Assembly: GCF_003991875.1 (NCBI RefSeq)
Contig: NZ_CP031423.1
Span: 1,364,001-1,428,000, forward strand
Source of the DNA: Microbacterium lemovicicum
GTDB lineage: Bacteria; Actinomycetota; Actinomycetes; Actinomycetales; Microbacteriaceae
Length of the DNA stretch: 64,000 bases
Reading direction: 5' to 3'
The position numbers were made by a program, and so were the translations under genes. Numbering within the stretch: the first letter of the stretch is position 1; each line of letters opens with the position of its first letter. The notes below the pieces were generated by a model. That model was given only the letters and a program-made list of their open reading frames with translations. It searched no databases and had not been told where the DNA came from. Shown here one piece after another: positions 58,788 to 64,000 of the stretch.

Positions 58788-59552
58788 TCAGCGCGCCGAC
58801 GGCTCGATGCGCGTCCACTCCGCGTACTTCGCCTGCCGCCCGTCCCCGGACGACGTACCGGTGAGGCGCCGGCGCACCCATGGGCCGACATGCTCGCGGT
58901 AGTACGCCCGTCCGCCCGGACGGGCGCGCTCGGGCGTCTCGGGCAGCGACCACCACTCGGGCGCGGGCTGCTGTCCGAGCGCCTCCAGCACCCGCGCAGC
59001 CACGCGATGGTGGCCGCGGGCGTTCATGTGCAGCCGGTCCTCGGACCAGTACGCGGGGCGTGAGAGTTCCGTGTCGGGCCAGTTGTACGCTCGGACGACA
59101 TCCGGCCTGTCCGCTATCCGCTGCTCGACGGCCGCGCTGAGGAGGTCGCCGCGTCGCTGGAAGACGCGTCCGAGCGGCAGCTGGGCGGACGGGTTGGCGC
59201 CCGACAGCAGGATCAGCGCCACGCCTTCCTCGTCGCACCGCCGCAGCACGTGCGAGAACGCGTCGACGATCCGCGTCACCGACGCCCGGGGACGGAGGAT
59301 GTCGTTGCCTCCGCCGTTGAACGACAGGTGCGTCGGGCGCAGGGCGAGCGCCGGCTCGAGCTGCTGCTCGACGATCGGCCAGACGAGGCGGCCGCGGATG
59401 GCGAGATTCGCGTACTCGATGGAGGCGCCGGATGATGCCGCCCACCCCTCGGCGACGAGATCCGCCCACCCGCGCACGTGGCCGTCGGGCAGGTCGTCGC
59501 CGACGCCCTCGGTGAAGGAGTCGCCGATGGCGACGAAGCGGACGGAGGGCAC
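58788..59552 (-). CDS. SGNH/GDSL hydrolase (paralogue of the one at 9865)
   Basis: 254 residues with all SGNH blocks: VAIGDSFTEGVGD (Ser), YANLAIRGRL (Gly), FNGGGNDILRP (Asn), DRLHMNARGHHRVA (Asp and His). Blocks I to V and the C-terminal REHVGPWVRRRL match the protein at 9865-10719 in order, so the two are clear paralogues with one substrate class, probably an ester; not further assignable. GTG start with TAGGCT 6 nt upstream. Its promoter lies in the 15-bp gap after the MFS gene. Confidence 0.92.
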   Translation of the reverse strand: MPSVRFVAIGDSFTEGVGDDLPDGHVRGWADLVAEGWAASSGASIEYANLAIRGRLVWPIVEQQLEPALALRPTHLSFNGGGNDILRPRASVTRIVDAFSHVLRRCDEEGVALILLSGANPSAQLPLGRVFQRRGDLLSAAVEQRIADRPDVVRAYNWPDTELSRPAYWSEDRLHMNARGHHRVAARVLEALGQQPAPEWWSLPETPERARPGGRAYYREHVGPWVRRRLTGTSSGDGRQAKYAEWTRIEPSAR

Positions 59553-59558
59553 CGGCCC

Positions 59559-59564
59559 AGCCTA
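59559..59564 (-). promoter_or_regulatory. Putative -10 element (TAGGCT) in the MFS-SGNH gap
   Basis: TAGGCT on the minus strand lies in the 15-bp gap after the MFS stop (59568) and ends 6 nt before GTG 59552, so this same-strand gene need not depend on read-through. Confidence 0.5.
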
Positions 59565-59567
59565 GGC

Positions 59568-60962
59568 TCAGCGGTCGTCGAGCGCGGCACCTCGTCGGTC
59601 GGCGAGTCCCCAGGCGGCGAGCGCGGCGACGGCGAAGAACGCGGCGAACACCACGAACAGCACGGGTGCGCCGCCGAAGGCCAGCAGGGGCGGCACGGTG
59701 AGGGGCGCCGCGATGGACGCGAGACGCCCGACGCCGGCGGCCCAGCCCGACCCCGTCGCCCGCAGGGAGGTCGGGTACATCTCGGGGGTCACGGCGTACA
59801 GCGCGCCCCAGGCGCCGAGGTTGAAGAACGACAGCGCCATGCCGGTGCCGATGATCATGGCCTCGGAGCCGGCCGTACCGAAGAGGACGGCCGCGACCGC
59901 CGATCCCGCGAGGAAGACCGACAGGGTCAGCCGACGGCCCCACACCTCGATGAGCCACGCGGCCACGGCGTAGCCGGGCAGCTGGGCGAGCGTGATGATC
60001 AGCGTGAAACCGAACGAGCGGACCAGGTCGTACCCCTGCGACACGAGGATCGTCGGGATCCAGATGAACGCCCCGTAGTACGAGAAGTTGACGCAGAACC
60101 AGACGAGCCAGAGGCTGCCCGTCCGCGCGCGGAACTCGGCGGACCACAGGGCCGCGAGGCGCTCGCGGGTGGTCGGCGCGACCACGGGCGCGACGGATGC
60201 CGCGGCGCGCGGTGTCCGCTCCGGCACGGGTTCGACCGCGGCGCCTGCCGGACGTCCGCCCACCGGTGCTGCGGCCTCGAAGGAGCGCACCACGGCGTCG
60301 GCCTCATCGGTCCGCCCGCGTCCGGCGAGCCACCGCGCGGATTCGGGGAGGCCCCAGCGGACGACGAGCGCGTAGACGGCCGGGATGGCGCCGAGCGCGA
60401 AGGCCCAGCGCCAGCCGTCGGCGGAGCCGGGGATGACGAGGTAGCCGATGAGGGCGGCTGCGGTCCACCCGATGGCCCAGAACGCCTCGAGGATGACGAT
60501 GAGCCGCCCGCGGATGCGCGCCGGTGCGAACTCGCTGACATAGGTGGAGGCGACCGGCAGCTCGGCGCCGAGACCGAGCCCGACGAAGAAGCGGAAGACG
60601 AGCAGGAGCGCGAGTCCGCCGACGAGGGCGCTCGCCCCCGTCGCGACGCCGTAGACGATGAGGGTGAGGGCGAACACCTGCCGGCGTCCGAAGCGGTCGG
60701 CCAGCAGCCCGCCGAGGGTGGCTCCGATCGCCATGCCGAGGAATCCCACGGAGGCGATCCACGCGGTCTGGCCGGGCGCCAGCTGCCACTGCACGGCGAG
60801 GGCCGCGATGATGAACGAGATCAGCCCGACGTCCATGGCGTCCAGCGCCCAGCCGAGCCCCGAGCCGGTGAGCACCCTGAGGTGCTTCCGGTTCAGGGGA
60901 AGCCGGTCGAGCCGGTCGGCCGGCGAATCGTCCGTCACGGTCGCGGGCGCGGCATCCGTCAT
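59568..60962 (-). CDS. MFS transporter, sugar/aromatic acid porter type
   Basis: A 464-residue 12-helix MFS protein. Motif A GGLLADRFGRRQVF between helices 2 and 3, LGLGAELPVASTYVSEFAPARIRGR in helix 4 to the loop, a large central cytoplasmic loop (~225-290, PESARWLAGRGRTDEADAVV), and GTGMALSFFNLGAWGALYAVTPEMYPTSLRATGSGWAAGVGRL in the second half. This pattern fits the sugar porter and aromatic acid:H+ symporter groups; substrate open. ATG 60962 lies exactly 6 nt after TACGAT; the frame open to 61226 is antisense noise over the LLM gene. Confidence 0.92.
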   Translation of the reverse strand: MTDAAPATVTDDSPADRLDRLPLNRKHLRVLTGSGLGWALDAMDVGLISFIIAALAVQWQLAPGQTAWIASVGFLGMAIGATLGGLLADRFGRRQVFALTLIVYGVATGASALVGGLALLLVFRFFVGLGLGAELPVASTYVSEFAPARIRGRLIVILEAFWAIGWTAAALIGYLVIPGSADGWRWAFALGAIPAVYALVVRWGLPESARWLAGRGRTDEADAVVRSFEAAAPVGGRPAGAAVEPVPERTPRAAASVAPVVAPTTRERLAALWSAEFRARTGSLWLVWFCVNFSYYGAFIWIPTILVSQGYDLVRSFGFTLIITLAQLPGYAVAAWLIEVWGRRLTLSVFLAGSAVAAVLFGTAGSEAMIIGTGMALSFFNLGAWGALYAVTPEMYPTSLRATGSGWAAGVGRLASIAAPLTVPPLLAFGGAPVLFVVFAAFFAVAALAAWGLADRRGAALDDR

Positions 60963-60968
60963 GTGGTC

Positions 60969-60974
60969 ATCGTA
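60969..60974 (-). promoter_or_regulatory. Putative -10 element (TACGAT) of a leaderless promoter
   Basis: TACGAT on the minus strand is 6 nt before ATG 60962 and decided the choice of that start over the long upstream open frame. Confidence 0.5.
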
Positions 60975-60991
60975 GGCGCCGCCGCGCCTGG

Positions 60992-62038
60992 TCAGGCCAG
61001 CATGTCGCGCACGAGCGGGATGACCTTCGTGCCGTACAGCTCGATCGACCGCATCATGTGCTCGTGCGACAGCGTTCCCGTCGAGAACTTGAGGTCGAAG
61101 CGGTCCAGGCCCAGCAGCTGCACCGTGTGCGCGATCTTGCGCGCGACGGTCTCGGGCGACCCGGAGTAGATGGCCCCCTCGGGTCCGACGTCGTGCTGGA
61201 AGCGCATCCGGCTGTAGGGAGGCCACCCGCGCTCGCGGCCGATGGTGTTGTTCATCGCCTCGAAGCCGGCGTACGCCTCGTCCCAGGCCTGCTGGTCGGT
61301 CTCGGCGATGTGTCCCGGCGAGTGGACGCCGATGGGGAGGGTGTCGTGGCCGAAGCTGTCGACGGACCGGTGGAAGAGGTCGACGTACGGACGGAACCGC
61401 TCCGCCGGGCCGCCGATGATGGCGAGAAGCAGACCCAGGCCGTGCCGCGCGGTGCGGACGACGGACTCGGGAGATCCGCCGACGCCGACCCAGGCCTTCA
61501 GGCGCGACCCCGTCTTCGGATACACGTCGGCCGCGTCGAGCGATGCCCGCGTCGTGCCGCTCCAGGTGATCGGCTCCTCGTCGAGGAGCTTCGTGAACAG
61601 GTCGAGCTTCTCCTCGAACAGCGCCTCGTAGTCGCGCAGGTCGTAGCCGAAGAGCGGGAAGGACTCGATGAAAGACCCGCGTCCGAGGGTGACCTCGGCG
61701 CGCCCCTCGGAGAGCGCGTCGAGTGTCGCGAAGCGCTCGAACAGGCGCACGGGATCATCCGACGACAGCACCGTCACCGACGTTCCGACCTTGAGCCGCT
61801 CCGTCCGTGCGGCGATGGCTGCCAGCACCACCTCGGGGCTCGAGATCGCGAACTCCTTGCGGTGGTGCTCCCCCACGCCGAAGAAGTCCACACCCACCTC
61901 GTCGGCGCGCACCGCCTGCGCCACCACATTGCGCACGGTCTGCGCGTCGCTCACGCGGGTGCCCGTGGCATCCACGGTCACGTCTCCGAAGGTGTCCAGG
62001 CCCAGCTCCACCACGGACGCATCGTGCTCGGTCATCAT
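60992..62038 (-). CDS. LLM-class flavin-dependent oxidoreductase (bacterial luciferase-like)
   Basis: A 348-residue F420/FMN monooxygenase-like barrel: ELGLDTFGDVTVDATG start, VGVDFFGVGEHHRKEFAISSPEVVLAAIAART, VTVLSSDDPVRLFERFATLDALSEGRAEVTLGRGSF, GVGGSPESVVRTARHGLGLLLAIIGG and VGPEGAIYSGSPETVARKI. Typical for the group named after YhbW or Atu-type oxidoreductases. It would use reduced flavin and perhaps O2 on an unknown substrate. ATG 62038 follows gaggaga, so unlike its neighbours it is leadered, with a palindrome upstream. Confidence 0.93.
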   Translation of the reverse strand: MMTEHDASVVELGLDTFGDVTVDATGTRVSDAQTVRNVVAQAVRADEVGVDFFGVGEHHRKEFAISSPEVVLAAIAARTERLKVGTSVTVLSSDDPVRLFERFATLDALSEGRAEVTLGRGSFIESFPLFGYDLRDYEALFEEKLDLFTKLLDEEPITWSGTTRASLDAADVYPKTGSRLKAWVGVGGSPESVVRTARHGLGLLLAIIGGPAERFRPYVDLFHRSVDSFGHDTLPIGVHSPGHIAETDQQAWDEAYAGFEAMNNTIGRERGWPPYSRMRFQHDVGPEGAIYSGSPETVARKIAHTVQLLGLDRFDLKFSTGTLSHEHMMRSIELYGTKVIPLVRDMLA

Positions 62039-62075
62039 TCTCTCCTCGGCGCGACGCCTCCCGACGAGGCGTGTC

Positions 62076-62089
62076 TATGCGCATGCATA
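62076..62089. promoter_or_regulatory. Inverted repeat TATGC-N4-GCATA, candidate operator of the LLM gene
   Basis: A 5-bp inverted repeat with 4-nt spacer lies 37 nt upstream of the LLM start in an AT-richer stretch that could hold the promoter. The half-site TATGC resembles the outer part of the palindrome at 51081. Confidence 0.4.
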
Positions 62090-62112
62090 CAAACGCGCGT
62101 GGAGCGCGGCTA

Positions 62113-62143
62113 TTCCCGGGGCGGGTGCGAACCGCCCCGGGAA
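62113..62143. terminator. Hairpin terminator after the DUF885 gene
   Basis: TTCCCGGGGCGG (62113-62124) and its exact complement (62132-62143) form a 12-bp stem with a 7-nt loop, 4 bp after the DUF885 stop. It separates that transcript from the LLM gene. Confidence 0.7.
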
Positions 62144-62147
62144 CCGG

Positions 62148-63827
62148 TCAGACCGCGCGCTCGAGCGCGGTGCGGAGGGTGTCGAGGCCGACGCCTCCGA
62201 TATCGAGCGCCTTCTTGTGGAACTCCTTGATCGAGAAGGCGTCACCCTTCGCCGCCGCGTAGTCGTCGCGCGCCTGCTCCCAGATGCGCTGTCCGACCTT
62301 GTACGACGGCGCCTGTCCGGGCCAGCCGAGGTAGCGGTTGACCTCGAAGCGCACGAACTCGTCGGACATGTTCACGTTGCGGCGCATGAACTCCAAGGCG
62401 TAGTCGGCGTCCCACGTGCCCTGGCCGTCGGGGCGCGGCTTCTTCAGGTGCACCCCGATGTCCAGCACGACGCGCGCCGCGCGCATGCGCTGGCCGTCGA
62501 GCATGCCCAGCCGGTCGGCGGGGTCGTCGAGGAAGCCGAGCTGCTCCATCAGGCGCTCGGCGTAGAGGGCCCACCCCTCGGCGTGGCCGGACGTGCCGGC
62601 CAGCAGCCGACGCCACGAGTTGAGCTCCCCGCGGTTGTAGACGGCCTGCGCGATCTGCAGGTGGTGGCCGGGAACGCCCTCGTGATAGACGGTGGTGAGC
62701 TCGCGCCAGGCGTCGAACTCGGTCACGCCTTCGGGCACGGACCACCACATGCGACCGGGCCGAGAGAAGTCGTCGGTCGGGCCGGTGTAGTAGATCCCGC
62801 CCTCCTGGGTGGGCGCGATCATGCACTCGAGGCGACGGATCGGCTCGGGGATGTCGAAGTGCGTGCGGCCGAGCTCCTCGATGGCGCGGTCGCTCGTGCG
62901 CTGCATCCACTCCTGCAGCGCCTCGGTGCCGTGGAGGCGTCGCGCCGGGTCGGACTCGAGGAACGCGACGGCCTCCTCGACGGAGGCGCCGGCCTTGATC
63001 TCGTCGGCGATCGACTCCTGCTCAGCGACCATGCGCGCGAGTTCCTCGACACCCCACTCGTACGTCTCGTCGAGGTCGATGACGGCCCCGAGGAAGCGCT
63101 GCGACTGCAGGGCGTAGTTCTCGCGGCCGACCGCGTCCTCCTGCCCCGCGGCGGGCGCCAGCTCGCTCTGGAGGAAGCCGGCGAGGCGGTCGTAGGCGAC
63201 GCGGGCGGCGTTGGTGTTGTCGGAGAGCTCGCGGGCGAGGGATGCCGGCAGCTGGCCCTCCGACGGAGCGGCGCCGCCGGCGAACTCGGCGAAGAATCCG
63301 GTGTCGGCGGTGTAACGGCCGATCTGGGTGGCCACCTCCGTCACCTGGCGGCGCGCGGGGACGACACCGCGGGAGATGCCTTCGCGCAGCGTCGCGATGT
63401 AGCCGTCCACGGCGTCGGGCAGCGTCGAGAGACGGGTGGAGATGACCTTCCAGTCGTCGGAGGTGTCGGTGGGCATGAGGTCGAAGACCGCCCGGATGTC
63501 CTGGGCCGGAGAGGCGATGACATTCACGTCCCGCAGGTGCCAGCCGGCCTCGTGCACGGCGAGATCGAGGCGCAGCTCGCGGCTCAGGTCCTCCTGCGTG
63601 ACGCGGTCGATCTCATCGACCGGGTCGGCGGCCTCGAGCGCGGTCAGCGTGCGGCGCGCGGCCTCCGCCATCCGGTCGGCTCCCTGCGGGGAGTAATCGC
63701 CGAAGCGGTCGTTGTGCTCGTTGCGCCCGATGTAGGTCGCCAGGGTGGGCGCGAGCTCGGCCAAGGTGTCGACCCACGCGTCGGCGATCGTGTCGACCGG
63801 GGTGGGTGTGCGTGATGCATCCGTCAT
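62148..63827 (-). CDS. DUF885 family protein (putative zinc metallopeptidase)
   Basis: 559 residues, normal for DUF885. The metallopeptidase-like motif TVYHEGVPGHHLQIAQAV near residue 375 supplies the HExxxHH-type metal ligands, and ERLMEQLGFLDDPADRLGMLDGQRMRAARVVLDIGVHLKK and GWPGQAPSYKVGQRIW are family blocks. No signal peptide, so cytosolic. Members are thought to be carboxypeptidase-like (M32-related fold), but a substrate is not established. ATG 63827 lies exactly 6 nt after TAGGCT, with TTGTCG 17 bp further upstream. Confidence 0.92.
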   Translation of the reverse strand: MTDASRTPTPVDTIADAWVDTLAELAPTLATYIGRNEHNDRFGDYSPQGADRMAEAARRTLTALEAADPVDEIDRVTQEDLSRELRLDLAVHEAGWHLRDVNVIASPAQDIRAVFDLMPTDTSDDWKVISTRLSTLPDAVDGYIATLREGISRGVVPARRQVTEVATQIGRYTADTGFFAEFAGGAAPSEGQLPASLARELSDNTNAARVAYDRLAGFLQSELAPAAGQEDAVGRENYALQSQRFLGAVIDLDETYEWGVEELARMVAEQESIADEIKAGASVEEAVAFLESDPARRLHGTEALQEWMQRTSDRAIEELGRTHFDIPEPIRRLECMIAPTQEGGIYYTGPTDDFSRPGRMWWSVPEGVTEFDAWRELTTVYHEGVPGHHLQIAQAVYNRGELNSWRRLLAGTSGHAEGWALYAERLMEQLGFLDDPADRLGMLDGQRMRAARVVLDIGVHLKKPRPDGQGTWDADYALEFMRRNVNMSDEFVRFEVNRYLGWPGQAPSYKVGQRIWEQARDDYAAAKGDAFSIKEFHKKALDIGGVGLDTLRTALERAV

Positions 63828-63833
63828 ACGTCG

Positions 63834-63839
63834 AGCCTA
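63834..63839 (-). promoter_or_regulatory. Putative -10 element (TAGGCT) of the DUF885 gene
   Basis: TAGGCT on the minus strand is 6 nt from ATG 63827; TTGTCG (63857-63862) lies 17 bp further upstream as a plausible -35. This is the best-formed member of the leaderless series. Confidence 0.55.
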
Positions 63840-63867
63840 GGAGCGCGCCCGGCCCGCGACAATCGGG

Positions 63868-64000
63868 TCAGTGCCCGGCTTCGTTCCAGTCCGCGCCGCG
63901 GCCGATCTGCACGTCGAGCGGGACGGTGAGCGACGCGGCATCGCCCATCCGGTCGCGCACGATGCGCTCCGTGGCATCCCACTCCCCCGGCGCGACCTCC
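63868..64000 (-). CDS. polA: DNA polymerase I, C-terminal end (cut by the window edge)
   Basis: The minus strand reads EVAPGEWDATERIVRDRMGD, AASLTVPLDVQIGRGADWNEAGH and stop. A C-terminus of this form, V/I-x-x-M-x-x-A, L-x-VPL-x-V, G-x-G-x-x-W, is that of actinobacterial PolA, which replaces RNA primers and fills repair gaps. Only the last 44 codons are inside the window, so the call rests on a short match. Confidence 0.7.
   Translation of the reverse strand, partial: EVAPGEWDATERIVRDRMGDAASLTVPLDVQIGRGADWNEAGH

Overview
The window is high-GC DNA with short gaps, frequent GTG and TTG starts, and many ATGA or GTGA stop/start overlaps. Gene content (rbpA, pafB-pafC, tatA-tatC next to a HelY-type helicase, a DUF222/HNH protein, lnt beside rbpA) points to an actinobacterium of the Microbacteriaceae, most likely Microbacterium or a close relative. 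This is inferred from gene families and order; no database was searched.

Layout. 1-3.7 kb: end of a branched-chain acyl-CoA (leucine type) catabolic operon: biotin-dependent carboxylase alpha subunit, acyl-CoA dehydrogenase, MaoC-like hydratase, CitE-like lyase. 3.7-6.7 kb: an MFS exporter and a DUF222-HNH protein, both apparently carrying a 1-bp frameshift. 6.9-12.8 kb: DUF1801 protein, histidine phosphatase, sirtuin, SpoU-type RNA methyltransferase, SGNH hydrolase, superfamily II helicase. 13-19 kb: one 2032-residue secreted amylopullulanase with two GH13 catalytic domains. 19.2-24.5 kb: VIT1/CCC1 transporter, tRNA-Leu(GAG), M20 peptidase, UppP, PAC2 protein, HAD phosphatase. 24.5-34.3 kb: conserved actinobacterial block trmI - FKBP lipoprotein - pafB - pafC - tatA - tatC - helicase - lnt - rbpA, without the Pup/proteasome genes that often lie between trmI and pafB. 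34.4-41.7 kb: GDPD, stomatin/NfeD pair, an atypical SDR, HdeD-like and AEC membrane proteins, a TIGR01777-type epimerase, a large unknown membrane protein.

41.7-50.1 kb is the accessory part: an overlapping operon of three anchored extracytoplasmic proteins plus a fourth membrane protein, then a lower-GC patch of unrecognised genes with the decayed remnant of a conjugative coupling protein (TraG/VirD4), a HEAT-repeat protein, a lipoprotein and a stand-alone PD-(D/E)XK nuclease-like protein. 50.3-55 kb: an alpha/beta hydrolase behind an AT-rich palindrome, and a redox operon SDR - (hydrolase fused to gluconate-2-dehydrogenase subunit 3) - GMC oxidoreductase. 55-64 kb: orphan GAF histidine kinase, SRPBCC protein, hydrolase, NTF2-like protein, second SGNH hydrolase, MFS transporter, LLM flavin monooxygenase, DUF885 peptidase, and the C-terminal end of DNA polymerase I at the edge.

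A striking shared regulatory feature is a TAnnnT hexamer exactly 6 nt before the start codon of 15 genes on both strands (7 nt in a sixteenth), the expected signature of leaderless transcription. Several of these elements lie in the 3' end or stop codon of the preceding gene, so apparent operons may contain internal promoters.
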